A stretch of 64,000 nucleotides of DNA from Thermomonas fusca DSM 15424 (GCF_000423885.1 NZ_AUIV01000011.1:1-64000); one strand, 5' to 3'. Counted from the stretch's first letter, positions 17,111 to 27,747 are shown. Notes: generated by a model from the letters alone, not told the origin. Numbers and translations: made by a program.

Positions 17111-18556
17111 ATGACCCCCGCACCCGTCGAGCCCGGCCCGGCCGCGCCGTCGCGCGTGCGGCGCCTGCGCATCGCCCAGCCGCGCTCGCTGCAGTCGCGG
17201 CAGCTGTGGGCGGCCAGCCTCGGCGTGATCGCCTTCCTTGCGCTGGCCGGCTACGCGCTCGACCGCGCTTTCCAGAGCACCGCCCAGAGCGGCATGCGCG
17301 AGCGCCTGCACAGCTATGCGCTGGCCTATGCCGGCAGCGACTTCGCCCGCGACGGCAGCGTGATTCCGCCGTGGGACCCGCCCGATTCGCGCTTCAAGCG
17401 CCCGGGCAGCGGACTGTACGCACAGATCGTGTTGGCCGGCGGGCAGTGGGAGTCGGATTCCGCGCAGGGCCCGCGCCTGCCCGACGGTGCGCTGCTGGAT
17501 CCGGGCCGACAGGTGTTCGAAGGGCCGCTGCCTTTCACCCGCATCAGCGGCGCGCCGGGCGAGGTCTATCGCTACGGCTACGGGCTTGCCTTCAGCGACG
17601 AGGCCGGCGAGCGCGAAATCCCCTACACCGTCTACATCCTCGAAGACACCACCGCGCTGGGGCGGCAGGTATCGGCGTTCCGCGCGGCGCTGTGGTGGTA
17701 TCTGGGCGGCGCCGGCGCGGTCCTGCTGCTGCTGCAGATGCTGGTGCTGCGCTGGAGCCTGCGCCCGCTGCGCGACGTGATCGACGAACTCAAGCGGGTG
17801 CAGGCGGGCGCTGCCGCCGGCATGAGCGAGGCGCATCCGCGCGAATTGGAACCGCTGACCGACAGCATCAACGCCTTCATCCAGAGCGAGCGCGAGAATC
17901 TGGAGCGCCAGCGCAATACGCTGGCCGATCTGGCGCACAGCCTGAAGACGCCGCTGGCGGTGCTGCGCTCGCGGCTGGACGCCGACACCGGCGAAGCCGA
18001 GCTGCGCAGCGAGGTGGACGCGCAGCTGCGCCGCATGAGCGATCTGGTGGGCTACCAGCTGGCGCGCGCGGCGCGTTCCGGCCACCAGCTGTTCGCGGCG
18101 CCGATCGAGGTCGAGCCGCAGGCCGAGCAGATCGTGGTCGGGCTGGAAAAGGTCTACGCCAGCAAGGGCGTGCTGTGCGAATTCGAGATCGCGCCTGAGG
18201 CGCGCTTCCACGGCGAAACCGGCGACCTGCAGGAGCTGTTGGGCAACCTGCTGGAGAACGCCTTCAAATGGGCGAAATCGCGCGTGCTGCTGACCGTGGC
18301 GGAAGGCCCGCAGGTCGCCGGCCGTCGCGCGGGCCTGCTGATCTCGGTGGAGGACGATGGCCCCGGCATCGCCGAGGACCGCATCGCCTACGTCCTGCAG
18401 CGTGGCGTGCGCGGCGACGAGCGCGTGCAGGGCCACGGCATCGGCCTGTCGATCGTGCAGGACATCCTCAGGAGCTATCGCGGCCAGCTGCGCGTGGGGC
18501 GCTCACTGGAACTGGGCGGCGCGCGCTTCGAAGCCGAGCTGCCCGGCGGGTTGTAG
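17111..18556 (+). CDS. phoQ: PhoQ-type sensor histidine kinase
   Basis: A 481-residue inner-membrane kinase. Transmembrane helices are at about 34-50 and 193-215, enclosing a periplasmic sensor of about 140 residues. A HAMP-like linker, then the H-box LADLAHSLKTPLAVLRS with phospho-histidine H276, the N-box LGNLLENAFKWAKS, and the G-box EDDGPGIAED follow. This layout, and pairing with a PhoP-class regulator, supports PhoQ rather than another OmpR-linked kinase. The periplasmic region has few acidic clusters, so the classical magnesium-sensing patch is not evident. It converges on purC 18 bases away. Confidence 0.85.
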   Translation: MTPAPVEPGPAAPSRVRRLRIAQPRSLQSRQLWAASLGVIAFLALAGYALDRAFQSTAQSGMRERLHSYALAYAGSDFARDGSVIPPWDPPDSRFKRPGSGLYAQIVLAGGQWESDSAQGPRLPDGALLDPGRQVFEGPLPFTRISGAPGEVYRYGYGLAFSDEAGEREIPYTVYILEDTTALGRQVSAFRAALWWYLGGAGAVLLLLQMLVLRWSLRPLRDVIDELKRVQAGAAAGMSEAHPRELEPLTDSINAFIQSERENLERQRNTLADLAHSLKTPLAVLRSRLDADTGEAELRSEVDAQLRRMSDLVGYQLARAARSGHQLFAAPIEVEPQAEQIVVGLEKVYASKGVLCEFEIAPEARFHGETGDLQELLGNLLENAFKWAKSRVLLTVAEGPQVAGRRAGLLISVEDDGPGIAEDRIAYVLQRGVRGDERVQGHGIGLSIVQDILRSYRGQLRVGRSLELGGARFEAELPGGL

Positions 18557-18574
18557 CCGCCGGACGTCGCCGGA

Positions 18575-19471
18575 TCAGTCGATGCTGATGCCGGCCAGCT
18601 TCTGCAGTGCTTCTGCGTACTTTGCGCGGGTTCTGTCGATGACCTCGGCGGGCAGCTTCGGCCCGGGCGCGGTCTTGTTCCAATCCAGCGTCTCCAGATA
18701 GTCGCGCACGAACTGCTTGTCGTAGCTGGGCGGGCTGGTGCCCATGGCATAGCCGTCGGCCGGCCAGTAGCGGCTGGAATCGGGGGTCAGCATTTCGTCC
18801 ATCACGTACAGCTTGCCGTCCTCGTCGGTGCCGAACTCGAACTTGGTGTCGGCCAGGATGATCCCGCGCTGCGCGGCGTAGTCGCGCGCGAACGCATAGA
18901 TCGCGAGGGTGGCGTCGCGCACCGCCTCGGCCTGTTCGCGGCCGACCAGATTGACCGCGGCGGCGAAATCGATGTTCTCGTCGTGGTCGCCCACCGCTGC
19001 CTTGGTGGACGGGGTGAAGATCGGCTCGGCCAGCTGCTGCGCCTGCTGCAGCCCCGCGGGCAGGGCGATGCCGCTGATGGCGCCATGGAGCTGGTAGTCC
19101 TTCCAGCCGCTGCCGATGATGTAGCCGCGGGCGATGCATTCCACCGGCACCGGCTTGAGCTTTTTCGTCACCACCGCGCGCTTGGCGTACAGCGCCGCGT
19201 CCACGCCCGCTGGCAGCACCGAGGCGACGTCGATCCCGGTCAGGTGGTTGGCGATGATGTGCCGGGTCTTGTCGAACCAGAAATTGCTGATCTGGCAGAG
19301 CATCTCGCCCTTGCCGGGGATCGGGTCGGGCAGCACCACGTCGAACGCGCTCAGGCGGTCGCTGGCGACCATCAGCAGATGGCCGTCGCCGAGGTCGAAC
19401 ACGTCGCGGACCTTGCCGCGGTGGACCAGGTTCAGGCCGGGCAGGTCGGACTGGAGCAGGGTGGTGGCCAT
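18575..19471 (-). CDS. purC: Phosphoribosylaminoimidazole-succinocarboxamide synthase
   Basis: A 298-residue enzyme of de novo purine synthesis (SAICAR synthase), joining CAIR and aspartate with ATP. Visible motifs are [15 protein letters not shown] (ATP/substrate loop), [21 protein letters not shown] and [16 protein letters not shown]. It is the longer, yeast Ade1-like form (about 300 residues) rather than the 237-residue E. coli form. It is divergent from the J-protein gene at 19542. Confidence 0.95.
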   Translation of the reverse strand: MATTLLQSDLPGLNLVHRGKVRDVFDLGDGHLLMVASDRLSAFDVVLPDPIPGKGEMLCQISNFWFDKTRHIIANHLTGIDVASVLPAGVDAALYAKRAVVTKKLKPVPVECIARGYIIGSGWKDYQLHGAISGIALPAGLQQAQQLAEPIFTPSTKAAVGDHDENIDFAAAVNLVGREQAEAVRDATLAIYAFARDYAAQRGIILADTKFEFGTDEDGKLYVMDEMLTPDSSRYWPADGYAMGTSPPSYDKQFVRDYLETLDWNKTAPGPKLPAEVIDRTRAKYAEALQKLAGISID

Positions 19472-19541
19472 GGGGATGTGGGCTGCGGTGGGGCGTCTAG
19501 TTTAAGGCCGGCGCCGCCCCGCGGCCCTGTAAACTGCGCGG

Positions 19542-19931
19542 ATGCGACGCTGGTACGGACAATTCCTGGGCTTCATCGCCGGCTGGCTGCTGCTGCGCCA
19601 CCCGGTGGGCGGCCTGCTGGGTTTGCTGGTGGGTTACGCCTTCGACCATGACTGGTTCACGCCGCCGCGGCGCGCGGAAAAGCGCCGGCCGCGCCAGGAG
19701 CAGCCGGCCGACAGCACTGGCAACGCCGATGTGGACTGGGCCTACCGGGTGTTCGAGCTGCCGGCTACCGCCAGCGACGCCGAGCTCGACCGCGCCTACC
19801 GCCGGCTGATGAGCCAATACCACCCGGACCGCGTGGCCGGTGCCGCCCTCGACCTGCAGAAGCTCGCCGAGACCAAGTCGCGCGAGATCAACGCCGCCTA
19901 CGACCGCATCCAGAAGCTGAGAAAGAAATGA
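19542..19931 (+). CDS. Short membrane J-domain protein (DjlA-like)
   Basis: A 129-residue protein. A Gly/Leu-rich transmembrane segment at about 9-33 precedes a basic linker (41-56) and a J-domain at 64-127 with the HPD tripeptide at 94-96 ([10 protein letters not shown]). It resembles DjlA, a membrane DnaK co-chaperone, but lacks the central TerB domain, so only the anchor and the J-domain remain. It should stimulate DnaK ATPase at the inner membrane. The stop overlaps the rpe start by four bases (ATGA), so translation is coupled. Confidence 0.85.
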   Translation: MRRWYGQFLGFIAGWLLLRHPVGGLLGLLVGYAFDHDWFTPPRRAEKRRPRQEQPADSTGNADVDWAYRVFELPATASDAELDRAYRRLMSQYHPDRVAGAALDLQKLAETKSREINAAYDRIQKLRKK

Positions 19932-20605
19932 GCACGCAATCCACTGTCATCGCCCCGTCGATCCTGTCCGCCAATTTCGCCAGGCTGGGCGAGGAAGTGG
20001 ACAACGTGCTCGCGGCCGGTGCCGACTGGGTGCACTTCGACGTGATGGACAACCATTACGTGCCCAACCTGACCATCGGCCCGCTGGTCTGCGAGGCGCT
20101 GCGCAAGCACGGCGTGACCGCGCCGATCGACGTGCACCTGATGGTGGAGCCGGTGGACGGCCTGATCCCGATGTTCGCCGACGCCGGCGCCTCGCATATC
20201 AGCTTCCACCCCGAGGCCAGCAAGCACGTCCACCGCAGCGTGCAGCTGATCAAGTCGAAGGGCTGCCAGGCCGGCCTGGTGTTCAACCCGGCCAGCCCGC
20301 TGGACGTGCTGGACACCATGCTGGACGAGATCGACTACGTGCTGCTGATGTCGGTCAATCCGGGCTTCGGCGGGCAGTCGTTCATCCCCTCCGCGCTCAA
20401 GCAGCTGCGCAGGGTGCGCGCGATGATCGACGCCAGCGGCCGGCCGATCCGGCTGGAGATCGATGGCGGGGTGAAGCCGGACAACATCGGCGAGATCGCG
20501 CAGGCAGGCGCCGATACCTTCGTCGCCGGCAGCGCGATCTTCGGCAAGCCGGACTATGCGGCGACGATCGCGGCGATGAAGCAGGCGGTGGTTGCCGCGC
20601 GTTGA
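19928..20605 (+). CDS. rpe: Ribulose-phosphate 3-epimerase
   Basis: A 225-residue TIM-barrel enzyme interconverting ribulose-5-phosphate and xylulose-5-phosphate in the pentose phosphate/Calvin pathways. It has the family sequence [17 protein letters not shown] at the start, the metal-binding [16 protein letters not shown] segment, [12 protein letters not shown], and [11 protein letters not shown] with the catalytic aspartate. It is coupled to the J-protein gene. The trp region follows after about 300 bases. Confidence 0.96.
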   Translation: MSTQSTVIAPSILSANFARLGEEVDNVLAAGADWVHFDVMDNHYVPNLTIGPLVCEALRKHGVTAPIDVHLMVEPVDGLIPMFADAGASHISFHPEASKHVHRSVQLIKSKGCQAGLVFNPASPLDVLDTMLDEIDYVLLMSVNPGFGGQSFIPSALKQLRRVRAMIDASGRPIRLEIDGGVKPDNIGEIAQAGADTFVAGSAIFGKPDYAATIAAMKQAVVAAR

Positions 20606-20781
20606 GCCCGGCGCGGCACGGGCGAAGCCTGGTGTTTTGTCGCCGCCTTGAAACCGGGTGGAACGGCCGCTGTCGCGTCTGCGGCAGCGGCGGAATGATT
20701 GGGCGTCCTGCCCTTCCGTCATCCCTGCGATGGCCTCCAATGCTGCCCCTTCGCGGTGACAGGGGCATGACAGAACGTCGT

Positions 20782-20811
20782 TTGCATGGCGCGCCGGGTT
20801 GCGGCTAAAGT
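20782..20811 (+). promoter_or_regulatory. Possible sigma-70 promoter of the trp leader
   Basis: TTGCAT followed after 18 bases by TAAAGT (20806-20811). Both hexamers match the consensus only partly. Initiation about 7 bases downstream would fall on or next to the leader-ORF ATG at 20818, giving a leaderless or nearly leaderless transcript. Confidence 0.35.
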
Positions 20812-20817
20812 TGCCCG

Positions 20818-20952
20818 ATGAACCGGGCGAACCCGTCTTTCGAGCACAGCTGGCGATGGTGGCGTGGCAATGCCGCCCCGTTCGCCTGCACGCATTTTTC
20901 GAAGGACGTCCTCCGTGACCACGCACGCCCAGTTCAGCCAGTACGCATCTGA
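20818..20952 (+). CDS. trpL: Candidate trp leader peptide (Trp-rich ORF overlapping trpE)
   Basis: An ORF of 44 codons starting at ATG 20818, with an in-frame TAA just upstream at 20806. Codons 10-16 encode HSWRWWR, using three TGG codons at 20851-20853, 20857-20859 and 20860-20862. This is the kind of Trp cluster seen in trp operon leader peptides. It overlaps the trpE start (GTG 20915) by 38 bases. No clear ribosome site precedes the ATG, although a transcript may begin there. Downstream, GCGTG (20862-20866) could pair with CACGC (20889-20893) just before T5 (20895-20899), a weak terminator-like signal. Regulation by Trp supply is inference. Confidence 0.45.
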   Translation: MNRANPSFEHSWRWWRGNAAPFACTHFSKDVLRDHARPVQPVRI

Positions 20953-22390
20953 CGGCTACACCCTTGTCCCGGTGGTGCGCGAGGTACTGTCCGACCTCGA
21001 CACCCCGCTGTCCGTCTACCTGAAGCTGGCCGACGGTCCGTATACCTACCTGTTCGAATCGGTGGAAGGCGGCGAACGTTTCGGCCGCTATTCGATCATC
21101 GGCCTGCCGGCGCGCCGGGTCTACGAGTTCCGCGGCCACCAGTTGGCGGTTCGCGAACATGGCGAAGTGGTCGAAACCCGCACCGTTGCCGACCCGCTGG
21201 CGGAAGTCGAACGTTTGCGCGCCATGCACAAGGTGCCGGAGATCGCCGGCCTGCCCGGCTTCACCGGCGGGCTGGTGGGCTGGTTCGGCTTCGAATGCAT
21301 CGAGTACATCGAGCCGCGGCTGGCCGCCAATCCGAAACCGGACGAGCTGGGCACGCCGGACATCCTGCTGATGCTCAGCGACGAGCTGGCGGTGTTCGAC
21401 AACCTCAAGGGGCGGCTGTACCTGATCGTGCACGCCGACCCGCGCCAACCGCAGGCGTGGGCGCGCGCCAACCGCAGGTTGGACGCGCTGGCGCACCGGC
21501 TGCGCCACGGCGGCGCGCCGTACCCGGAAACCCTGCAGCCGGCCGCGCTGGACGAGGCCGACTTCGTCAGCGGCTTCACCCGCGAGGGCTTCATCGCTGC
21601 AGTGGAACAGGTCCAGGACTACATCCGCGCCGGCGACGCCTTCCAGGTGGTGTTGAGCCAGCGCATGAGCGTGCCGTTCCACGCCCGTCCGGTGGATGTC
21701 TACCGCGCGCTGCGCGCGTTGAATCCTTCGCCGTACATGTATTTCCTTGATGTCGGCGGCACCCAGGTGGTGGGCTCGTCGCCGGAAATTTTGGTGCGCC
21801 AGCAGCAGGGCAAGGTGACGGTGCGCCCGATTGCCGGCACCCGCCCGCGTGGCGCCACCCCGGAGCAGGACCAGGCGCTGGAAGCCGAACTGCTGGCTGA
21901 CCCGAAGGAGCGCGCCGAACACCTGATGCTGATCGACCTCGGCCGCAACGACGTCGGCCACGTCGCGCAGGCCGGCAGCGTGGAGGTCGGCGAGCGTTTC
22001 GTGATCGAGCGCTACAGCCACGTCATGCACATCGTCAGCGAAGTGACCGGCCGCCTGCAGGAGGGGCTGAGTTACGCCGACGTGCTGCGCGCCACCTTCC
22101 CCGCCGGCACCGTGTCCGGCGCGCCCAAGATCCGCGCGCTGGAAATCATCCGCGAACTGGAGCCGGTCAAGCGCAACGTCTATGCCGGCGCGATCGGCTA
22201 CATCGGCTGGCACGGCGATGCCGACACCGCCATCGCCATCCGCACCGCGGTGATCCAGGACGGCCGCCTGCACGTGCAGGCCGGCGCCGGCATCGTGTTC
22301 GATTCCGACCCGCAGAAGGAATGGGACGAAACCATGAACAAGGGCCGCGCGCTGTTCCGCGCGGTGGCGCAGGCGGCGAAGGGGCTTTGA
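20915..22390 (+). CDS. trpE: Anthranilate synthase component I
   Basis: A 491-residue enzyme converting chorismate to anthranilate with ammonia from TrpG, the first step of tryptophan synthesis. The feedback-site region near [10 protein letters not shown] carries LLES/FES-type residues. Catalytic segments are [38 protein letters not shown] (given in part) and [16 protein letters not shown] start at GTG 20915, which gives the usual N-terminus and has GAAGGA 8 bases upstream; the longer frame from 20864 covers the leader region. trpG begins after one base. Confidence 0.95.
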   Translation: MTTHAQFSQYASDGYTLVPVVREVLSDLDTPLSVYLKLADGPYTYLFESVEGGERFGRYSIIGLPARRVYEFRGHQLAVREHGEVVETRTVADPLAEVERLRAMHKVPEIAGLPGFTGGLVGWFGFECIEYIEPRLAANPKPDELGTPDILLMLSDELAVFDNLKGRLYLIVHADPRQPQAWARANRRLDALAHRLRHGGAPYPETLQPAALDEADFVSGFTREGFIAAVEQVQDYIRAGDAFQVVLSQRMSVPFHARPVDVYRALRALNPSPYMYFLDVGGTQVVGSSPEILVRQQQGKVTVRPIAGTRPRGATPEQDQALEAELLADPKERAEHLMLIDLGRNDVGHVAQAGSVEVGERFVIERYSHVMHIVSEVTGRLQEGLSYADVLRATFPAGTVSGAPKIRALEIIRELEPVKRNVYAGAIGYIGWHGDADTAIAIRTAVIQDGRLHVQAGAGIVFDSDPQKEWDETMNKGRALFRAVAQAAKGL

Positions 22391-22391
22391 C

Positions 22392-22970
22392 ATGCTGCTG
22401 ATGATCGACAACTACGACAGTTTCACCTTCAACCTCGTGCAGTACCTGCAGGAGCTGGGCGCGGAGGTGCGGGTGGAGCGCAACGACGCGCTCAGCGTGG
22501 CGCAGATCGAGGCGCTTGCGCCCGAGCGGATCGTGATTTCGCCGGGGCCGTGCACGCCGAACGAGGCCGGTGTTTCGCTGGAGGTGCTGCGCGAACTGGG
22601 CCCGCGCATCCCGGTGTTCGGCGTGTGCCTGGGCTACCAGGCGCTGGGGCAGGTGTACGGCGGCAAGGTGGTGCGCGCGGGGCGGATCATGCACGGCAAG
22701 ACCTCGCCCATCCACCATCAAGGAAAAGGCGTGTTCACGGGCCTGCCGACGCCGTTCGAGGCCACCCGCTACCACTCGCTGGTGGTGGAAAAAAACAGCG
22801 TGCCGGATTGCCTGGAAGTGACTGCCTGGACCGAGAATGACGACGGCAGCGTGGAAGAGCTGATGGGCCTGCGCCACCGCGAACATCCGGTGGAAGGCGT
22901 GCAGTTCCATCCCGAATCCATCCTCACCCAGCACGGCCACGCGTTGCTGAAGAATTTCCTGGAGCGTTGA
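22392..22970 (+). CDS. trpG: Anthranilate synthase component II (glutamine amidotransferase)
   Basis: A 192-residue class I glutamine amidotransferase that supplies ammonia to TrpE. The nucleophile is C79 in [11 protein letters not shown]; the His-Glu pair of the triad is in GVQFHPESI near the C-terminus. [11 protein letters not shown] forms the oxyanion/interface region. The gene is stand-alone and not fused to trpD as in enterobacteria. It overlaps the trpD region closely (2 bases between stop and ATG). Confidence 0.95.
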   Translation: MLLMIDNYDSFTFNLVQYLQELGAEVRVERNDALSVAQIEALAPERIVISPGPCTPNEAGVSLEVLRELGPRIPVFGVCLGYQALGQVYGGKVVRAGRIMHGKTSPIHHQGKGVFTGLPTPFEATRYHSLVVEKNSVPDCLEVTAWTENDDGSVEELMGLRHREHPVEGVQFHPESILTQHGHALLKNFLER

Positions 22971-22972
22971 CC

Positions 22973-24010
22973 ATGCCCATTACCGCGCAGGAAGCCCTGC
23001 AGCGCACCATCGAGCACCGCGAGATCTTCTTCGACGAAATGGTCGACCTGATGCGCCAGATCATGCGCGGCGAAGTCTCGCCGGCGCTGACCTCGGCCAT
23101 CCTCACCGGCCTGCGCGTCAAGAAGGAAACGGTCGGCGAGATCGCCGGCGCCGCCACCGTGATGCGCGAGTTCGCGCGGCCGGTGGAGGTGGCCGACAAG
23201 ACCCATCTGGTCGACATCGTCGGCACCGGTGGCGATGGTTCGCACACCTTCAACATCTCCACCTGCGCGATGTTCGTGGTCGCCGCGGCCGGCGCGCGCG
23301 TGGCCAAGCACGGCAACCGCAGCGTGTCGTCGAAGTCCGGCAGCGCCGATGCGCTGGAGGCGCTGGGCGCGGTCATCGAGCTGCAGCCGGCGCAGGTGGC
23401 GCGCGCGATCGAGGAGGTCGGCATCGGCTTCATGTTCGCGCCGATCCACCACCCGGCGATGAAGGTGGTGGCGCCGGTGCGCCGCGAGATGGGCGTGCGC
23501 ACGATCTTCAACATCCTCGGCCCGCTGACCAACCCGGTGGGCGCCACCCGCATCCTGATGGGCGTGTTCCATCCCGACCTGGTCGGCATCCAGGCGCGCG
23601 TGCTGCACGAGCTGGGTGCCGAGCGCGCGCTGGTGGTGTGGGGCCGCGACAACATGGACGAGATCTCGCTGGGCGCCGGCACGCTGGTAGGCGAACTGCG
23701 CGACGGCAAGGTGCGCGAGTACGAGATCCACCCGGAAGACTTCGGCATCGCCATGTCCGCCAGCCGCAACCTGAAGGTGGCCGACCCGGCCGAATCCATC
23801 GCCATGCTGCGCGCGGTGCTGGACAATCAGCCCGGCCCGGCCAACGACATCGTTGCGCTCAACGCCGGCGCGGCGTTGTACGTGGCCGGCGTGGCCGACA
23901 GCATCGCCGATGGCCTGGCCCGCGCCCGCGCGGCCATCGCCGACGGCAGCGCGCGCGCGCGCATGCAGCAATACGTCGCCACCAGCCGCGCGCTGGCCGC
24001 GACGAATTGA
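22973..24010 (+). CDS. trpD: Anthranilate phosphoribosyltransferase
   Basis: A 345-residue enzyme transferring phosphoribose from PRPP to anthranilate. It has the PRPP-binding loop [32 protein letters not shown], and metal-site residues in the D-E pair of [13 protein letters not shown] use ATG 22973, with GGAG 9 bases upstream, rather than the TTG at 22967 that overlaps the trpG stop. It is third in trpE-G-D-C. Confidence 0.95.
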   Translation: MPITAQEALQRTIEHREIFFDEMVDLMRQIMRGEVSPALTSAILTGLRVKKETVGEIAGAATVMREFARPVEVADKTHLVDIVGTGGDGSHTFNISTCAMFVVAAAGARVAKHGNRSVSSKSGSADALEALGAVIELQPAQVARAIEEVGIGFMFAPIHHPAMKVVAPVRREMGVRTIFNILGPLTNPVGATRILMGVFHPDLVGIQARVLHELGAERALVVWGRDNMDEISLGAGTLVGELRDGKVREYEIHPEDFGIAMSASRNLKVADPAESIAMLRAVLDNQPGPANDIVALNAGAALYVAGVADSIADGLARARAAIADGSARARMQQYVATSRALAATN

Positions 24011-24042
24011 CGCCACGCACCCCTCCATCCGGAAGCCCGTCC

Positions 24043-24846
24043 TTGAGCACCATCCTCGACACCATCCTGCGCCGCAAGCATGAAGAAGTGGCCGCCCGCC
24101 GCGAACAGGTCTCGCTGTTCGAGCTGAAGACCCGCGCCGCCAGCGCGCCTACGCTGCGCGGCTTTGCCGATGCCGTCGCCGCGAAGATCGCGGCCGGGCA
24201 GGCGGCGGTGATCGCCGAGGTGAAGAAGGCCAGCCCGTCGAAGGGCGTGATCCGCGCCGACTTCGATCCGGCCGCGATCGCCCGCAGCTACGAGGCTGGC
24301 GGCGCGGCCTGCCTGTCGGTGCTGACCGACGTCGACTTCTTCCAGGGCAGCGACGCCTACCTGCAGCAGGCGCGCGCCGCCTGCGCGCTGCCGGTGCTGC
24401 GCAAGGACTTCATCGTCGATGCGTGGCAGCTGTACGAGGCGCGCGTGCTGGGCGCCGACTGCGTGCTGCTGATCGCCGCCGCGCTGGACGATGCGCAGCT
24501 GACGGAGTTTGCTTTCATTGCCGCCGAGCTGGGCATGGACGTGCTGCTGGAAGTGCACGACCTGGACGAGCTGGAGCGCGCGTTGCCGGTGCCGGCGCGG
24601 CTGCTGGGCATCAACAACCGCAACCTCAAGACCTTCGAGGTGTCGCTGCAGACCACGCTGGATCTCAAGGCGATGGTGCCGTCCGACCGCGTGCTGGTCA
24701 CCGAGAGCGGCATCCTCGCGCCCGCCGACGTGGCGCTGATGCGCGACGCCGGGGTGCACGCCTTCCTGGTCGGCGAGGCGTTCATGCGCCAGCCCGATCC
24801 GGGCGTGGCGCTGCGCGGGCTGTTCGATGGCGGGGCGAGCGCATGA
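24043..24846 (+). CDS. trpC: Indole-3-glycerol-phosphate synthase (TTG start)
   Basis: A 267-residue TIM-barrel enzyme that closes the indole ring. It has the opening [18 protein letters not shown], catalytic [15 protein letters not shown] and [17 protein letters not shown], and [17 protein letters not shown]. The conserved N-terminus requires a TTG start at 24043, preceded by CGGAAG about 8 bases upstream; no ATG fits. It is monofunctional, without a TrpF domain. The TTG start may lower its yield relative to trpD. The following HAD gene overlaps its stop by four bases. Confidence 0.93.
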   Translation: MSTILDTILRRKHEEVAARREQVSLFELKTRAASAPTLRGFADAVAAKIAAGQAAVIAEVKKASPSKGVIRADFDPAAIARSYEAGGAACLSVLTDVDFFQGSDAYLQQARAACALPVLRKDFIVDAWQLYEARVLGADCVLLIAAALDDAQLTEFAFIAAELGMDVLLEVHDLDELERALPVPARLLGINNRNLKTFEVSLQTTLDLKAMVPSDRVLVTESGILAPADVALMRDAGVHAFLVGEAFMRQPDPGVALRGLFDGGASA

Positions 24847-25565
24847 GCCAACGCTATCCGCTGCCGCAGGACGATGCGCCGCTGGTGGTGTTCGACTTCG
24901 ACCACACCCTCTACGACGGCGACTCCGGCAGCCACCTGTTCAAGTGGCTGATCGAGCGCGACTGGTGGCGGGTGCTGCTGGCGCTGCTGGTCGCGCCGGT
25001 CGCCGGGCCGATGGTGGCGTGGATGCCGACGCGCCGCGCCGGCATCTCGGTGTTCGTGTGGGTCGGCAGCCTGGGCGTGCGCGACCGCGCCGCGCTGGAT
25101 GCGCTGATCGACCGTTACGTCGTCACCCACGCCGAGGAGATCAAGGCGCGGCTGCTGCCGCTGGCGCTGGACGTGTTCCACCAGCACCGCGAGCGCGGCG
25201 ACAACGTGCTGGTCGCCACCGGCGCGCCGCCGGAGTTGGCGCGGGCGATCCTGGCCTTCGTCGCGCACGAGGACGTGCCGGTGATCGGCACCCTGCTGGG
25301 GCCGAAGCTGGGCGGCATGGGCGCGCTGCGGCACTGCCACTTCGCGATGAAGATGACCATGATCCGCGCCGCCGGCTACACCCGGCCGGTGGCCCGCGCC
25401 TATTCCGACAGCAGCGCCGACCTGCCGCTGCTGCAGGCGGCGGCGAAGCCGGTGGTGGTGAATCCGAAGGCGCGGCGGGTGGCGATGTTCCGGCGCGTGC
25501 TGCCGCCCGGAACGCCGATCCTCAACTGGGGTTGCCCCGGCCGCGCCGGTGATGCTACCGCGTGA
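24843..25565 (+). CDS. HAD-IB family phosphatase
   Basis: A 240-residue HAD protein of the phosphoserine phosphatase-like IB subgroup. Motif I is [19 protein letters not shown], motif II is [12 protein letters not shown], and the C-terminal [14 protein letters not shown] supplies the Mg-binding aspartates. Hydrophobic residues between motif I and about residue 75 form the helical cap. It is coupled to trpC by an ATGA overlap, but no tryptophan-pathway step requires it; the substrate is unknown. Confidence 0.85.
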   Translation: MSQRYPLPQDDAPLVVFDFDHTLYDGDSGSHLFKWLIERDWWRVLLALLVAPVAGPMVAWMPTRRAGISVFVWVGSLGVRDRAALDALIDRYVVTHAEEIKARLLPLALDVFHQHRERGDNVLVATGAPPELARAILAFVAHEDVPVIGTLLGPKLGGMGALRHCHFAMKMTMIRAAGYTRPVARAYSDSSADLPLLQAAAKPVVVNPKARRVAMFRRVLPPGTPILNWGCPGRAGDATA

Positions 25566-25580
25566 CCGCGGCGGATGGGT

Positions 25581-26051
25581 TCAGGCCGAACCCAATGCCT
25601 TGACGAAGCGCACCGAGCTGCCGCTGTAGCCGCAGGCCTGGTAGAACGCGTGCGCCTCGGTGCGCTGCGCGCCCGAGGTCAGCTCGATGCGCGCGGCGCC
25701 GCCGGCGCGAGCGCGGCGCTCGGCCTCCTTCAGCAGGTGCCGGCCGATGCCCATGCCCTGCGCGCTGGTGGTCACCACCAGCGCGGTGACGCGACAGGTG
25801 GTGGTGCCCAGCGGCAGGTAGTACATGAAATCCAGTGCCATCAGCCCGCACACCGCACCGTTGCGGCGCGCCAGCACCAGCGCCTGGCGATCGTTCGCAA
25901 GGATCGCGCTGACCCGCTCGGAAGCGTCGGCCAGGTCGCAGGGATAGCCCAGCTCGGCCAGCAGATGGGCGACGTCGTCGGCGTCGGCCGGCACCGCGTT
26001 GCGCAGATCCACGTCCAGGGCCTGGTGGCCGGGGGAGAATGCGTGGCTCAT
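25581..26051 (-). CDS. GNAT-family N-acetyltransferase
   Basis: A 156-residue GNAT protein. The acetyl-CoA pyrophosphate loop is in SAQGMGIGRHLLKEAERRA, and the preceding strand VTALVVTT and late FYQACGYSGSSVRFVK complete the fold. The acceptor substrate is not identifiable. It follows clp on the same strand after 31 bases and may be cotranscribed with it; it converges with the HAD gene 15 bases away. Confidence 0.85.
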   Translation of the reverse strand: MSHAFSPGHQALDVDLRNAVPADADDVAHLLAELGYPCDLADASERVSAILANDRQALVLARRNGAVCGLMALDFMYYLPLGTTTCRVTALVVTTSAQGMGIGRHLLKEAERRARAGGAARIELTSGAQRTEAHAFYQACGYSGSSVRFVKALGSA

Positions 26052-26082
26052 GCGCGGACTGCTCCTTGGTTCTAGCGGGGTG

Positions 26083-26763
26083 CTAGCGGGTGCCGTAGAC
26101 CACCACGGTCTTGCCGCGGGCGTGCAGCTTGCCGTCGGCCTGCAGTTTCTTCAGCACGCGCCCGGCCATCTCGCGCGAGCAGCCCACCAACCGCGCCAAC
26201 TCCTGCCGCGACACCCGCAGCTGGGTGCCCAGCGGATGGGTCATCGCCTCCGGTTCCCGCGACAGGTCGAACAGGGTGCGGTAGATGCGGTCGGTCACGT
26301 CCAGGAAGGCCAGCCGGCCAGCCTTGCGGCTGGTGTCCCGCAGGCGCTGGCTGATCTGCGCGCCGATCGAGTACAGCAGGCGGGTGGCATCGTTGGCCTG
26401 CACCACCAGCAGCGATTGCAGGCGCTCGTAGCTGATTTCCGCCAACTCGCAGGGCGTGCGCGTGCGCAGCGCGACCGCGCGATGTTCGGTTTCCACGAAC
26501 AGGCCCATCTCGCCCACGAATTCGCCGGCGCCGACATAGCCCAGCACCAGCTCGCGGTCGTCGTCCTCGCGGGTGGTGATGCTGACCGAGCCTGAAATGA
26601 TGTAGTAGAGCGTGCTCGCCGGATCGCCCGGATGGAACACCTCGCTGCGCGCCGGATACTTGCGGCGGTGGCAGCTGGCGATGAAGCGCTCGATCGTCTC
26701 GGCGTCGGCACCCAGCGAGTTGAATGCGCGGGGCGTGGCGATTTTGGGGGCTTTGCTGCTCAT
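26083..26763 (-). CDS. clp: CRP-family transcription regulator Clp
   Basis: A 226-residue CRP/FNR-type regulator matching the xanthomonad Clp. The cyclic-nucleotide-binding beta-roll is about 25-140 and includes [10 protein letters not shown], then a dimerisation helix and an HTH with recognition region [23 protein letters not shown]. In Xanthomonas Clp senses c-di-GMP and controls virulence, extracellular enzymes and polysaccharide; the same role is inferred. No strong ribosome site is seen before ATG 26763. It is divergent from speD, the usual neighbour of clp in this family. Confidence 0.9.
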   Translation of the reverse strand: MSSKAPKIATPRAFNSLGADAETIERFIASCHRRKYPARSEVFHPGDPASTLYYIISGSVSITTREDDDRELVLGYVGAGEFVGEMGLFVETEHRAVALRTRTPCELAEISYERLQSLLVVQANDATRLLYSIGAQISQRLRDTSRKAGRLAFLDVTDRIYRTLFDLSREPEAMTHPLGTQLRVSRQELARLVGCSREMAGRVLKKLQADGKLHARGKTVVVYGTR

Positions 26764-26955
26764 TCAGTTGCACATTCTGGAATGCCCCAGCTTAGGCCGA
26801 ACCGTGACGGCGGGCAAACTATCGGCCTGCGGGCGGCCGCTGCCCGGCCCGGCCCGGCCCGAGCGGGCAGCCGGGCCGGGGGGGCTTGCACGCGCGGTTG
26901 CGCGCTTTGCCGCATAATCGCCGGCCTGTCCCGTTTCCGTTGGATGCCAACCGCC

Positions 26956-27747
26956 GTGGTCAAACCGCTGCCGCGCCTGAAGCTGCAAGGCTTCAACAAC
27001 CTCACCAAGTCGCTTAGCTTCAACATCTACGACGTGTGCTACGCGGCGTCGGAAGACGAGCGCAGGCGCTACATCGAGTACATCGACGAGGAATACAACG
27101 CCGACCGCCTGACCCAGATTCTCACCGACGTGGCGGAGATCATCGGCGCGAACATCCTCAACATCGCGCGCCAGGACTACGACCCGCAGGGCGCGTCGGT
27201 CACGATCCTGATTTCCGAACAGCCGGTGATCGACAAGGCCGATGCCAAGGGCGTGATCTCCGATGCGGTGGTCGCCCACCTCGACAAGTCGCACATCACC
27301 GTGCACACCTATCCGGAGACCCACCCGGACAACGGCATCGCCACGTTCCGCGCCGACATCGACGTGTCGACCTGCGGCGTGATCTCGCCGCTGAAGGCGC
27401 TGAACTACCTGATCGAGAGCTTCGAATCGGACATCGTGTCGATGGACTACCGGGTGCGCGGCTTCACCCGCGACATCAAGGGCCGCAAGCACTACATCGA
27501 CCACAAGATCAATTCGATCCAAGACTACCTGGCCAAGAACGTCATCGGGCGCTACGAGATGCTCGACGTCAACGTCTACCAGGAGAACATCTTCCACACC
27601 AAGATGCACCTGAAGGAGTTCGACCTCGACCAGTACCTGTTCGAGGAGAAGGCGCGCAACCTGTCGTTCAAGGAGCGCATGAAGATCGAGGCCCGGCTCA
27701 AGCGCGAGATCGAAGAGCTCTACCACGGGCGCAATTTGGTCGATTGA
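26956..27747 (+). CDS. speD: S-adenosylmethionine decarboxylase proenzyme
   Basis: A 263-residue class 1 (E. coli-type) AdoMet decarboxylase, which makes decarboxylated AdoMet for spermidine synthesis. It is a pyruvoyl enzyme made by self-cleavage; the likely cleavage serine is in the [14 protein letters not shown] segment, with [14 protein letters not shown] nearby. I prefer GTG 26956 ([15 protein letters not shown]), which gives the family length; ATG 26944 would add four residues. No speE is adjacent. A 12-bp hairpin follows at 27772. Confidence 0.93.
   Translation: MVKPLPRLKLQGFNNLTKSLSFNIYDVCYAASEDERRRYIEYIDEEYNADRLTQILTDVAEIIGANILNIARQDYDPQGASVTILISEQPVIDKADAKGVISDAVVAHLDKSHITVHTYPETHPDNGIATFRADIDVSTCGVISPLKALNYLIESFESDIVSMDYRVRGFTRDIKGRKHYIDHKINSIQDYLAKNVIGRYEMLDVNVYQENIFHTKMHLKEFDLDQYLFEEKARNLSFKERMKIEARLKREIEELYHGRNLVD

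Noticed and set aside
26851..26881. CCCGG-type direct repeats and self-complementary runs between clp and speD
   Set aside because: Short, very G+C-rich and low in complexity; expected by chance at this composition. No clear Clp operator or promoter could be placed with confidence.
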